Assembly: GCF_037975245.1 (NCBI RefSeq)
Contig: NC_092565.1
Location: 5,715,999 to 5,779,998 of the forward strand
Source: Apostichopus japonicus
Lineage: Eukaryota > Echinodermata > Holothuroidea > Aspidochirotida > Stichopodidae
Reading direction: 5' to 3'
DNA: 64,000 nt
This document shows, piece by piece, positions 48,734 to 61,206 of the stretch. Each line of letters begins with the position of its first letter. The stretch's first letter is position 1. Below the pieces are notes generated by a model, which saw nothing but the letters and a program-made list of their open reading frames with translations, ran no database searches and was not told the origin of the DNA. Both the position numbers and the translations under genes were made by a program.

Positions 48734-49456
48734 ATACACGGGTACCGTTGTTTTCCGCACACGTTACTTTCCGCTGAAACAAAACAGTGTTTTCCGCAAA
48801 CAAATTTGTCAGCGGAAAACAACGTTTTTTTCAGCGGAAAGTAACGCTTTTTTTTTTGGAGGGACAGAATCACTTACTGAATTGATTAGGCACATGGAAT
48901 GATTTAGGAAGGTGGAGAAGATAGGATTTAACTGTAACAGGATAAATCGGCCATGATTTTAGATGTAACTCGTAAGAAAGGCGGTGCAAAATGCGTGTTC
49001 GACTATTAAAACAGCCCTTACTTATACAGCCATTTCCAGCGAAAATCAAAGATACCGCCTTTTACAACTTTTTTTTTAAACTATCATTACGCCGACCGCA
49101 GTTTTAATACTTTATTAGATAGTCAATCCTTCATAACGCGGGTGTCCCTTTGCCCTTTTATCGGCCGACCACCACATACTTCTTTAATAATCCCTAATTA
49201 CACACCCCCAAGCCTCTGTATTATAAGCAGCTTAACTTTCCTGACATGAACCTAGTCTAACCATCCTTTATCGACGTTCTTTGATACTTTCTCATGTTAT
49301 TTTAATCATCCTGCCTGAATTTGGTATCCTAAAATATGCGGAAAACATAGTATACAGGAAGGTGAAAAAAAAGGTGTTATCCGCAGAAGAATTTTTCAGC
49401 GGAAAGTAATCAGCGGAAAGTAACGTATGCGGAAAACAACTGAAACCACTATACAC
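48734..49456. mobile_element. Second nested TIR element with TTTCCGC repeats
   Basis: Flanked by ATACAC (48734-48739, 49451-49456). Inverted ends share GTTGTTTTCCGCA and ACGTTACTTTCCGCTGA with small gaps. The motif TTTCCGC or its complement is repeated at least nine times within 110 bp of either end. About 711 bp, no coding frame. Superfamily not assigned. Confidence 0.75.
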
Positions 49457-49606
49457 TAGTGTCTAATTACCGATGGTAACAAGCTGTGTGTGTGTATTTT
49501 CTGCGATCGATGGTGTTGTCTAACACTTCTGTTACACTTCATTCGAAACTAGGTCAGATTACCGGCATAAGACGTTTCTTTTTGCGCGAGTCTTCACACC
49601 CTTTAA

Positions 49607-50654
49607 CACTAACAAAGACAACAACAACATATATGCACACTTACCGTCTGTCAAACGTTTTCGCTGAATTGGTACACACGATATCTGTTCAATCGAATCA
49701 AATCAGATACACCAAACATTGGCTGATAACAATGATCTAATATGTTTTAACACCAAATTTAATCACGAGAGTCTAAAATATGGAGGAAGTCACATTTAGC
49801 GGAATGAATTTATAGTTAAAGTTAGCACACGTCGGATAACAAAGTTACATCATTGCGTGCTATGATTTCGTGTTGCCTTCAAGAAGCCCACGTCAGTTTA
49901 GCGCCCCTTATTATACGTGTTCGAATTTACGGAGCTGTTATAGTGACGTTACATTTCATTATGTATAGTGGTACTGAGATTAAATATTTCAAAATAAAAA
50001 AAATTGTGAAAAGCAGCTAGTAACAATGAGCTCATCCAACAACCATGTTGATGATGTGTTCCATTATCGAGAGATTGAATTACGACAATTGATTCATGTT
50101 TTATTGGGAAAGCACGTTGCGCAATAATTTGAGCTGTCCTGTCATACATAAATAGCTGTCATACAAAACAATAATACTTCAAATTGTGTTCTTTTGTCAT
50201 ATGATTGTTTTGCAGAGGAGCACTCTACATTTGAAATCAAGGTTCAAATGTTGATTAAATAAGTCACTTGCTTGATCATGACCCCCCCCCCCCCCACTCA
50301 ATCTCCCTCAGCTCGTAATTAGAGAAAGTAGTCTATATATTCAGCTAATAGAGTTGAAAATTCGACATATATACCGAAAGACTTCCGAAATAAAATGCAG
50401 AATTTTGAGTTCATTTTAATTTGGATACCAAATGGTAGACATTTGACACAGAATGTACGGGCATTGACATATCACCTAGACTTGACTAGACTCGCCGTCT
50501 CCCAGTCAATTCCCATTATTACACCGCCACAACCTCTCAATGTGGCGAGGGGTGGGGGGGGGGGTGACCTCAGTATAGCTTGTAATATTCCCGTGCCTAC
50601 GTGACTATAATTTGCTTCTCCATCCGTCAGTAACTAGAATGAGGGGGTGGTCGG
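49607..50654. other. Spacer, no gene seen
   Basis: No exon recognised. A C run lies near 50282-50296 and a G run near 50552. Promoter or first exon of SIL1 (minus strand) may lie in this part but is not identifiable. Confidence 0.35.
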
Positions 50655-51041
50655 GTGAAGCCCATAGGAGTAGGAGCCCAATTTGATTGGGGGGGGGGGG
50701 GCCGTAACGACTTGCCGAAAAAAATAATCAACATTTTTCGCGCGTCAACATGTTAATGTCCATATCATTTAGGCATGCATCGGCTATTACATCGCATGCC
50801 AAAAATATACAATCATTTTGCCGTGTTATTACCCTTCCATATTGGTTAGAATTATTGGGTAAGTCGTTACAATAATAATGATAATAATAATATCAGTGTA
50901 AACATTGAAAAACACATTGCAAATTATTTTTCTTTCAGTAGGTGCCGAAAAATTCTCAGCACATTGCCCTAATTTTCACAATTTTTGGGGGTTGGGGGCT
51001 GCAGTCCCCAGCCCCCCGCCTCCCACGCCTATGGTGAAGCC
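50655..51041. mobile_element. hAT-type MITE with perfect 8-bp target duplication
   Basis: GTGAAGCC is duplicated at 50655-50662 and 51034-51041. The 371-bp element (50663-51033) has inverted ends CATAGGAGTAGGAG and CTCCCACGCCTATG, with two mismatches. It contains a G run of about 13 near 50689 and a short (ATA)n. The G-rich left end and C-rich right end resemble the hAT MITE at 36252-36632, so they may be related families. Confidence 0.9.
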
Positions 51042-51534
51042 TCTTCGTTCACCATATATATATCAGTAACCATCAGTCGTGCTGAGGGAGGGAGTATATC
51101 AAACTGAACGTGTGAAATTATTACGCCTAAATCCTTTGTAATCTTTCGAATTTTCCATTATTTTCTCACAATTTCGTCACCTTTGTCTGGAAAGTATTTT
51201 GTTATTTCGAATTCCAACTGATTTATCCCCAAATTTCTACAAGTTTTGGCGCTTCCTTTGGAAATTTCGACTTTCAATTGGTCCTCGAAATTTCGACTTG
51301 ACACCAATGATGTTTAGAAGAATACGGTACTGGTACGTGTTTCCGGTTTGATTGGCACATGGATTGACATGGATGTAACTACTAGTACCCACCACGCCCG
51401 CATCGTACTTGGCACACTTAATCAAACATCATTCAACCTAGCTATTAATTGATCTAATTGTGAGGACAGTAAGGCGGCAAGCATCACAGGGAAATGCGGC
51501 CATAGATTTGGAGAGACCCCCGTCAATAGTCGAC

Positions 51535-51740
51535 AAGAGTTACACGCAGGCGCACTGTTGAAGTTTGTACAAACTTCTCAAGTATTGTATAGCTCATCAC
51601 TGAAGCGTCACAACAGATCTGATGTGAATCACATTGTCCGTACACGGTTGCTAACACCCTTGGTACCTGCCGCCGCCAAAGGATTCCCTAACAATACACG
51701 GATTAGAAGAAGATTACGCAGGCGCACTGTTGAATAGGTG
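51535..51740. repeat. Direct repeat upstream of the homeobox gene
   Basis: CGCAGGCGCACTGTTGAA occurs at about 51546 and again at about 51717, roughly 171 bp apart, about 330-500 bp before the homeobox ATG. Whether it is a tandem duplicate, a transposon border or a regulatory pair cannot be decided. Confidence 0.6.
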
Positions 51741-52052
51741 TACTATGACTTATCTTCACATAGTGCCACAACCCACGAGAAATATAATGGTGAGGCAATT
51801 CCCATTGTATGGTCTCTACCGTCTGATTTCTATTATAATTTACCGACGGAGGGGCCAAAGGTCAGACTTACTAATGAGCAATGTGAATGGTATTACTGAC
51901 CAAGTTACAAATACATTTAAATTCAACTTGTCATACATCATTTAGTTCATTTCATATTATCGACGGTCAAAGTAAGTCACAAATCACACGAGTTGGATCT
52001 TACTCGTTCCCTTTTTCTGAGCCATAACATCGTACATTATACCGACTATACT

Positions 52053-54977
52053 ATGGCTATCCCAAAGTTGGAAATTGAGAGGAGCGACTGCGTACGAGAA
52101 CTGTTCCCGAAAGATCACGACGAAATGACTTTATCACATGATCACTTCCCAGAGGAACATTGGATGGAACAAAATGTCCAGTATAAGACGGAACTGGATA
52201 GTTTTATTTTCAGCTGTGAAACTGTCGAGGATTTGATACCAGAACTTTCAATCCCATGTTTCGGAGAACCTTTAATTGCATCATCACCTGTTTTTAAACA
52301 ATATGAATATTCAAGTATAGACGAGAGACCGATCAGTCCTCTCAGCATCGAGATACCGAACCAAACAGTGAAACCACCGAATGTAACAGGGGGACTTGTT
52401 TCAGTTAATTACAACTTCAGTGATGGACCATGTCCGGGCTTACTGAGGGTTGCCAACACGAGTGAATATGACAGTACTTTTAGAAGGTAAGATGAGACTT
52501 TTCTGTCCCCCTTTTTTGTAAAAAGCTAATCAAATGCAAATTTAATTTGTTATAATGTTAAATATTAAAAAAAAAAAAACGTGGAATTTCCGATAATTCT
52601 ACCAATACGTTACCGAAGGTATTGCCTGATTGTCAGTTTACTCATACCTGTTCACCCCTAAGGGCATTTCTCCATTTGGTTCTACCAATTCACACTTGAC
52701 GTGCTACCAGTTATATAACCAGTGTGACTATCTCAATATCGTCACCTTACTCAGAAACGAAACCTGTAAAATTTCAAGTTTTAATATGTTCATGTGTTCC
52801 TCTTGTCAAAAGAAACTTAGCTTAAGATGAAAAACTGACTGTAGCTGCATGGGAATATTAATGTCGGATAAATATTAGTATATAATTGTTAATGTCGTTA
52901 TGTAAAAACCGTATGTAATTACAAGCGTTTTACCACACTGATTATATATATATATATATTAATTCCCAGAATTTTCTGTATGCGTGTGAACTCAAATTGC
53001 GCGCACCGTACTTGTTTATCAGTGGGAATATTTGTAAAAGAATGTGCACATTTAGAGACACACAGTATTATGGTAATCTTTATTCCGCTTTTATAAACTC
53101 AGTTTTGCCATGGCGTCAGATTGTTTTCTTTTAAGAAAACACAAATTCTTTTTGTTGATGCTTAAAAATCTGTGTAAAAGAATGTGCAGATTATGATATC
53201 TTTTCTATGCATTTCCCTTATTTTTCGTTACAATTTTTATCTCCTTTTTTCCAGAAATAATCGACGTAGGACAAGAGCTTCGTGTGTGACTTCAGGAGGT
53301 GAGTGACTTTATGTTTATTCATTAGTATTTACTTGTTTGTGTGTGAGGAAGGTTGGTGGGGGGGGGGGGGGTGGTGGGGCGGATGATTACTTCATTTCGA
53401 TGTTGGTTTGCGAACTATAAAATTATTTTTGTAAGTAAAAATTTCTGATTTCATCTTTCTCTTGTATTAATGTTCTCAATTGTTCATAGATGATCACGTG
53501 AGTCCTTACTAAATATCTCCATTCAATTCATATGTGAGATCGAAGGTTTTTCAAATAAAAAAGTTGAGCTAATTATAAGTTCGATCAATCTTAACTTGTT
53601 TTCAGCAGTGTTTATGTAAAAAAATTGGTGGAATTGTCGAAGATTTTCTTATCATTGTAAACTTATTTCATATCTGTTAATTTTATTTTCTCATTTCAGG
53701 TCGTAGACAGAGGCGAACGGTTTACACTCAGAGTCAACTTGATGTGTTAGAGCATGTGTTTTCCTGCAATAGGTTCCTGAGCTATCAAGAGTCCGTTAGG
53801 TTGTCGTCACTTCTGGATATTTGTTCAGACAAGGTATGTCGTCTTCTCTTTGATTTGTCAGCAAATCACCCAAAATAAATCCTAGGCGTGAAGGCCCGAT
53901 AATTTGATCCACCGTAAGCTCAGACCCAGACTGTAATCACGTGATCAACACAGTAATACGTGAAGTTTATTTTTGTTGGTATACCAAGAGTCCATTCGAG
54001 AGGGAATGTTCAACACAAATTTAGGTGCTACTTTATCACCGGTCGAAGATATTTTAATCTTGATATGTCGTAATCTGAGAAAAGACTTCTGGGAATTCTG
54101 CTATGAGACGCAGCCGACGGCTCATTTGTGCAGTCTTAAAATTTTTGTCTTTAATCCATTGTTTTATAGATTATAATAATTTTACCAAAACGTATTACAA
54201 TTGAATTTCGTTCAACGCCATTGTTATTGTCAAATTTGGGTTGCGTTGTTATCATTTCACTTGAGGCCAACAAATTCTTTTGTGTTGTGTCGGAACTGAA
54301 CCAATGGGTGTGTGTGGTAGACCAGGGTCGAGCTGCTAGAGTAGCAAGTTCCTGGTTAGACTACGTAGTCCCACCACTCTTATTGTTGAGTCTCAGATGT
54401 GTAAAGGGGGGGGGGGGGGTCATCACTCAAACTTTAAACGTGGTGTAGATTCCGAAATATACAACTTGACCTGATAGAAGAGCTCTAATTTGAACCGTCT
54501 GCGATATATTAAAATTAATTTGGTGTCTAGTGTCACCCTTTAAGTCAAGTAGCAAGATCTAGGTGTCTTCAACTCATTGGTGTGTATTAAAAGGACGGCC
54601 AATTTAAAAGTTAAGCTTTGACTAACGAAAGTAGAACATATATGTTTGCTAAAAATTCTGGTGAAAGTTGCATGGAATTCCGGCATATCGTTTATCGAGA
54701 TCCTGCCGGAGGTGATTGGAATGGCCACAGTTTGTATCGTAAATAAAACTTGAAGCAAACAGAGGTATATATATGCTCCAAATGTTGTCAAGCTAATCTG
54801 CGACCATATACAATTTTTTTGACATTTTTTGTTATCCTATTTTCACAGCTCATGACCTGGTTCCAAAACCGAAGAGGGAGAGAGAAGCGGAGCGCTCGAC
54901 GCGCTGCCCAGATGTTAGACACAGCCGTAGTCAGAGGAAGTCCAACCGTAACAGCTCCTGGTTCATACTTCACTTAG
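52053..54977 (+). CDS. Divergent homeobox transcription factor
   Basis: Four coding exons: 52053-52486, 53255-53298, 53700-53833 and 54849-54977. GT-AG borders and phases join to 246 aa plus TAG. Residues 161-220 form a full 60-residue homeodomain. Arg5, Leu16, Phe20, Trp48, Phe49, Gln50, Asn51 and Arg53 are all present, and the recognition helix reads LMTWFQNRRGREKR. The first 145 residues are acidic and Ser/Pro-rich, with no known domain. A basic NNRRRTR stretch precedes the homeodomain. Only 26 residues follow it. An intron splits the homeodomain between positions 44 and 45, a site used by several ANTP-class genes, but position 47 Thr and the GREK end fit no class I know. The start ATG follows no other in-frame ATG. 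Candidate AATAAA signals lie at 55462 and 55484. Confidence 0.9.
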
Positions 54978-56581
54978 CTACAAACTCCATTGTTTAATGT
55001 CATGATAATTGCCAAAGGTCTACAAAGCATCTCTTTCTGTTCAATTGTATATATAAATGTTTGTATATATTGCGATAATTATATTATTTACGTGAATATT
55101 AGATGTAATACGATATTCTTCAAAATGACTTTTATACATGGAATTATGGTGCACAAGAAGAAAGGGCGTGTGTAGGGGGAGGGGGGGGGGGGTATTTATG
55201 AATACGTCTGCTAATCAATCGTGCATTTTTTATTTTATGTCAAGAATGCAATTATTCTAATTTGCAATGTGCGATTAATCACAAGAACCTGTATACCATT
55301 GGGATAACATTTTGATTGAGAGAGGAAGGGGTGGAGATGTGGTTGTTGCTAAAATGGGGGGGGGGGGGGTATTATCGACATGACGTGGAGGATCATGTTC
55401 ACTTTGCTGCGCATACAACCCTTGCCGACTATACTTTACCTTCAATTGTATGATAAATATAAATAAACATTGAAGTGCTGGAGAATAAACTGGAATAACT
55501 TTGATAATCTATATCTGTGTATTATGTATTTTGAACTCTCTTAGGGTAATATAAGATATAAAATGTTGCCTGATGTATTGAATTATGTCTTATATTTGAT
55601 ACAATGATGTCATCACTTATACATCATTTATATCAATACTGATAAAGTAAAACCTACATAGCTAACCGTTAATGGAGGGGTGGGTGGGGGATTGCTAATG
55701 GGACTTGTCCGGATGTCTCCCCAATTAAATTTACAACAGAAATCTATTGAACGATTGATCATTGCTTATATCATTGTGATCCTTCTTGCCACCTTTTGGT
55801 CAAAGATGATGGTTCACGTTTCGTGAATAAAATGATATGTATCTTCGATAAATGTTTAAATAATAGTCGGAGGTGGGGGACGGGGTGAAGGGGGGGGGTG
55901 ATGATGGGAGCCGAAATGGACGTTGATTCGAACGGTGTCATTATAAGTGACGTATACACTGTTATTGGTGATAGCACGAACAATAGGGGAGAGGACACAA
56001 GAGTCCCCTAGTCGCGGGGCGACTGTCATTACAAGGGGACACAGCCACATTGAGATTCATTTGCCTTTTAAACATATTTCGCGTGACAGTCCCTCGCATC
56101 TCAAGCAATACGGCAAATACAGGGATGAGCGTTCCCCAATATTGATTGTTATCTAAGTATAAGTGCTCATTGATATTTTCGGTTGGGGTGGAAATAGGGA
56201 ATTTCACAAAAGTGATACCTGAAAACATGAAACATTTCCCGACTTCTATATATTAGAATTAGGTCTATTGCAAAAAGAACTGGGCCCACTTTTCGAGAAG
56301 TTGAAGCGATTATGACGATATTATAGGGGCATGTATAGTGAACATGACGCACGGTTCCGTCAACAAATAAATTGGCTTGCCTGGTTCTGGAACAATCTCA
56401 CTGATTTATAGCAATTTCCATTGGCGATTTTATGGTCTACCACGTAGAAATGTTTGTTGAATTCGAGAAATTGCGCAATATATCTTTCCTTTCGATCCTT
56501 GCAGGTGCCTGAACCGGAGTCCCACGTGTGAAGAATCAGCACGATTTTCCCATATTTTCGAGAACGATCCATATTATCAAC
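54978..56581. other. Homeobox 3' UTR and spacer before the nucleoplasmin gene
   Basis: Contains G runs near 55180 and 55360 and two AATAAA signals (55462, 55484) about 490 nt after the homeobox stop. The nucleoplasmin-gene promoter must lie in the right part; no TATA box or initiator is clear. No other gene is seen. Confidence 0.5.
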
Positions 56582-59500
56582 ATGGCTGTCAGGGAGTATT
56601 TCTGGGGTAAGTGTAGAAGTTGCTTGTCCGAAAGTTGGTTGTTAAATCCGATTTCTGTCGAGGCTAACTTTGTATTAAGTTGGTTCATCAGGTTTCTGTT
56701 GCATCTTTTTTGGTTTCCAAACAATGTTTGAAGATAGCCTATCGTACATGCAATGTATTTTCTAAATAACACTAGGCGTAGGTCGTTTTGTGCGCACATG
56801 TTAAGTGCGGCGTACATGCATGTGGTTGTTAACTGATTGTCAATCTGTGTTGGTGCTGGTGACAAATGCAGCTGTAGGCTTAAGTTTAGGTATAATATTT
56901 CAACCTAATATCTCGCTAGGCTTGTCTTCATTTGATCATAATATCATTGAGCATTATGGAACATGATTAAGCCTCGGCCTAATGTCTTTTTGAATTCTGT
57001 GAAGAAATTGAGCTTGATTGAAGAAGCCTTCGACATGTGGGCTAAACTGCAGAATACCCCGCTACTTTAAAATATTTTTATAGATAGGCTACGAGGTACG
57101 CAGTGGACAAATATTTATAGATAGCCTACGCGTTACGCAGACCTTCATAGAAAATTTATAAACTTAAATTAAAACCTTTCCTTAAAACGTAAACCCAATA
57201 GTTGATGTTTAGTTCTTTATACTTCGAAAAATAATGTTTTTTGCTCAAATCACAGTGATCGTAACTTTACTATATACGTACCGCGTAGCAATCAATTATT
57301 TTTTTTAGATCAACCACGTACCACGTAGCCATTTATTAAACATATTATACTTCCATTGTGTACAATTAAAACAGTCACGACATACCGCGTACCACATGCA
57401 CATGATTTACATTAACCCTGATTTCACTACGTACCGCGTAGCCATCAATAAAAAATTACATTTCAACCACGTACCACGTAGCCATTTATAAAACATGTCA
57501 TATTCCCTTGTGTGCGATAATAACAGTCACGACGTACCACGTAGCCATCCAAAAAATTAATACGCTCTTAACTTGAAATCTATTCGGGCAACGTAGGCAA
57601 ATACTTTAAAATTACCCCACCAGAAAATACTCTGTCCAAGTACCACGTAGCCAAATCAAAGTACTGAATCAAAATACTGGAACATTTCCAAAAAATTTCT
57701 AAGTACAAAATAACTCTCACGCCCTCTATATAACTTACGACTGCGTACCGCGTATCCTGTTTTCACCAAAAAGGATATCCAAAAAATGGGGGGTATTCTG
57801 CAGGTACTCCGACATGTGTTAGTGAAGAACAATTGTCTATCAAGGTTAACATGAAAAACAATTACCTAGCAGCCTCTTCTACATCGCTAATTTGGCACAC
57901 CGTAGGAAATGACACAAATTTTTACATATCACCACACCACACTAGCAAAACATTGACTGTAGCCTTGTACTATATACATTACCACTGGCCCGTCGTATAT
58001 TATCAGAGTGGAAGATGAATAAGTCACAATGCACATACTCAATTATGCTTGCTGTAGGAGAGATAAATTGCTGTCTCTGAATTTATGATAAATTTCAATT
58101 TTTTGTTTTGCTATGCGACGAATAACTCACTTGAGAAAGTTTCCAAGCAAATTTTCACAAGTGAAAGAAACATGGGCTATGGTCCACCAGTTCATTTCAG
58201 TTGGTTGATGCTAAAGTTAAGAAAGTGTCTGAGTTTGACCAGTTGTTACCTCATTTGGTGTACCACACACAATTTGGAAAACCCAAATTAACAACCAGCT
58301 GCTAAAAGCTACATTTAGTGTGTTTATCATTTCTGTTCACTTTAAAAGGTATATATGTGACCTTTAAGGCAAGGAAGCAAAGTCTATCCTACATGGCCCA
58401 TGTGATCTGTGTCTGCTCTTAGCCTGCCAACAGACCTGCAGGCAACATGCTGTGTGATCTGTAGTGCAGCCTGCACAATTTTCTTTAATAGCACACACAT
58501 GTATGTACACATTTTGTACATGAATTCATGGTGAAGGACAGCAGTTTATATATTGTTTTCTTGCATCCTTAGGAGCTGAGCTGAGTGACAAGAAGAAGGA
58601 GATTGTTTGGGATCCAGACCAGGAGGACCAAGAGGATGACCTTGACACCTCTGGTCTCACTCACTTTCTGTTCCTCAAGCAGGTATGTAACTTCTCTTTG
58701 AAAGATAGTGATGTTTCTCACTGAAGGTACATGTGTCCAAGAAGAGCTCAATAATACTTAATAATACTGTTTCAATATAATGTATTCTATTGGTAGGCAA
58801 TGTACAAGTGCTGATGAGGAAGGCGACCTCATATACAACATCTCAAGGATACTGTGATTTCATATGGCTTCTATTGTTACGTGAGAATCTTGCACGGATT
58901 AAATTGGTTTCGCATTAAACAGGTTGGCTATTGCCCCTACTTGGGTAATGACTGGCCCAGGCTGCCTGGAAGGTAACAACATGGCTTGGTGGAGTAAAGG
59001 GAATCTGTCACCAGGGCTGTGACATCAGTGCAACATTTATTTTGCCCCAACTTTATAAACTAGTACTTAATATTATTAGCGAGTAACTAGACTAAGCTAC
59101 ACAAACAATACTAAGAAAGTAACAGTTATTTGCCCTACATGGAGAAAACAGAGCTGAAAACGGGGTTACGATTATTGACGGAGATTTCTCTACTCCTCAT
59201 TATAAGGCTTCGTACATTAAACTTGCTGGGTTGATTAAACAGTCCACAGTCTGTATACGCAGAAACAAGGCAAATGTCATTCAGTGAATAAATGCAATGA
59301 CAGGTCATGAAAGTCCTCCTCGTACACCAAAAATATTTGGGCGCTATTTTAGTCAGACGGGAGGGAAATTTCTAAGAAAGAGAATATTTGCAGAACAGTT
59401 AGGAGTTCTCCAATATAAAAAAAACACTCATGGAAGCAGTTGATACAAAGATCAAGATTTTAGAAATGGGGTTAGGTTGCAGTGCCTATCCTTCGGCAAA

Positions 59501-60050
59501 AGTTAATTTATTTGGAGGAAATTGAAAGAAAAGTCTACATTTCGGTGAGACAACTTTTTAAAAAAGCTATTCTGTACTGATCATGTACTGTATGGGAGTG
59601 ATGAGAAAGGATGAAACTCCTGGTCATATTTATGTTAATCTATATGACTTTTTTTCCCTCAATGTTCCCAATCTGGAATACATTTCATGTTTGTGGTCCT
59701 TTATTTCATATTTCCAAACATGAATGAAACTTCTCTGCACATTCAAAGCCGATCCATGTTCTTCAACGTTTGTTTTCCGTATTCGATACTTCCTTTGATA
59801 TTAAGAATATATCTGTAAAATGACTGTTGAGCTAGTATTCTAGTGGATGAATTGACTAACTGTACCTTACAGTATGCTAAATAGATGGTCAAAAGCTGAG
59901 TAACTTTTATGTTTGTCGTCTCGACAGGCTGTGCTGGGTGTAAAAGCCAAACCAGACGAGAGGAATGTGGTTGAAGTACAGGCAGAGGACTTTGATGGTA
60001 ACAGTGTCACTCAACCACTCTTTTCCCTGAAGTTGGGTCTGAATGAAAGT
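56582..60050 (+). CDS. Nucleoplasmin/nucleophosmin-family histone chaperone, 5' part
   Basis: Three coding exons visible: 56582-56606, 58573-58682 and 59928-60050, giving the first 86 residues. The gene continues past the window, since the last exon ends at a GTAAGC donor in phase 0. Nucleoplasmins are pentameric chaperones that bind histones and act in nucleus and nucleolus. The N-terminal core is clear: MAVREYFWGAELSDKKKEIV, then an acidic loop (DPDQEDQEDDLD), GLTHFLFLKQ and AVLGVKAKPDERNVVEVQAE, then a PLFSLKLGLNES strand. This matches the family's YFWG...LSxxxKE start and the VLGxxAKxxExNVVEV strand. Echinoderms have such a protein, the mitotic-apparatus protein p62, but the subtype cannot be set without the acidic tail. 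The ATG agrees with the family start. Confidence 0.9.
57047..57803. mobile_element. TIR element with ~10 CGTACCRCGTAGCC repeats, nucleoplasmin intron 1
   Basis: Inverted ends CTGCAGAATACCCC (57047-57060) and GGGGTATTCTGCAG (57790-57803), perfect over 14 bp. Inside, CGTACCRCGTAGCCAT or a close variant appears about ten times: around 57093, 57127, 57279, 57314, 57386, 57431, 57472, 57533, 57642 and 57743. Several are joined by similar AT-rich linkers. No transposase frame and no clear target duplication. Confidence 0.78.
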
Positions 60051-60845
60051 GTAAGCAGTTGTTAGCATTATCTTTAGAACAGTTGGTTTATTGTTTAACA
60101 AATAAGACAAACCCTACAAGAAGTAAATCATCTTGTATCACATTTTAAAGTGCTATGCAATACGGTTGAATTGCTTCATAAATTCTCAAATAATATTTAG
60201 TAGTTTTTGTAGACGGTATGGTAGAAGTTTAAGTACTTTCGATTCTTTGCCGAAGACGAAAGGCATCTATGCGATGTGTGTCTGTAATGTGATTGACACC
60301 TCGGCGAGTAAACATGATAACACGTCGTGTGTAGCTTGTATGAACCTAGCACGTAGAATGTCCATGTCCCATTTTGATTTCTTGGTTGGTAAATGTTGTG
60401 GGTGGAGGTCAAACTCTTAAGATATAGCATATTTGAAAAATTATGCAAAAATGTCAAAAACCATAATATTTAGGAAAATATTAGTAGCACTCAATGTGTT
60501 GTGTTCTGTTGTGACAATGTAATGAAGACTAGACTTTGAACTTAGTCATCCGTTGAACAGTGAAGGTCATTGCAGAATATGTGCCACTATACATATATGT
60601 AGTAGTGAAATAGCACCCTCATACATCAAATGTACAGTAGCCAGTCTGTTCCTACAGTACATGCTACCCTTCACGTTCATTCCTCCCTGCTCATCTGTCT
60701 TGTCCTCTCAGTGTTGTATGATATATTATGGTAATAGGATTATTGAGTTCAAATGATCATATCAAAAATCTTGTGTGAAATGGTGCATGCATTCACTACT
60801 TACTTAAACGGTTGTTTGCAATAACTATAAATTGCATATTAATTG
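60051..60845. other. Nucleoplasmin intron sequence, no feature seen
   Basis: AT-rich intron sequence after the donor at 60051. No further exon of the gene was found before the TTAA element that begins at 60846. Confidence 0.5.
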
Positions 60846-61206
60846 TTAAAGAGGCCATGACACGAAAAATCCAACTCATCGAGAGTAACTTCCTCTGAAT
60901 CTATGAGAAAATCTATGTTCAAAACTATCCTCAACACCTTGAAAACCTAAAGGACTAATTAGTAATTAACGTTTTAATATTCGCATCCGAAAATAGATAT
61001 CTGAGAATGCGATTTCACAACAAGACAATGATGACGTCATGTTAGGAACACACGTGCAAAGCTCAGGCATGTATCGGATGCGCGACGATCATACCGTTCC
61101 ATATACAGTACACGCACATTTACACTGAGAGAACAACCACTGTATTACGCTATATCGTTAGAAATTTCAAGTTTGTTTTACAACTGTTGTAAACTATCCG
61201 AGAGAA

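Larger units (their letters stand above)
47989..49606. mobile_element. TTAA-flanked MITE, copy 2, carrying two nested insertions
   Basis: Element 47993-49602 between TTAA tetranucleotides, with ends AGGCATTGAAGACTCG and, read inward from the right, AGGGTGTGAAGACTCG. Once two inserts (48134-48644 and 48740-49450) are discounted, the remaining roughly 380 bp match the 19374-19721 MITE in reverse orientation. It starts 449 bp upstream of the SIL1 ATG, probably in a 5' intron or the promoter region. Confidence 0.85.
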
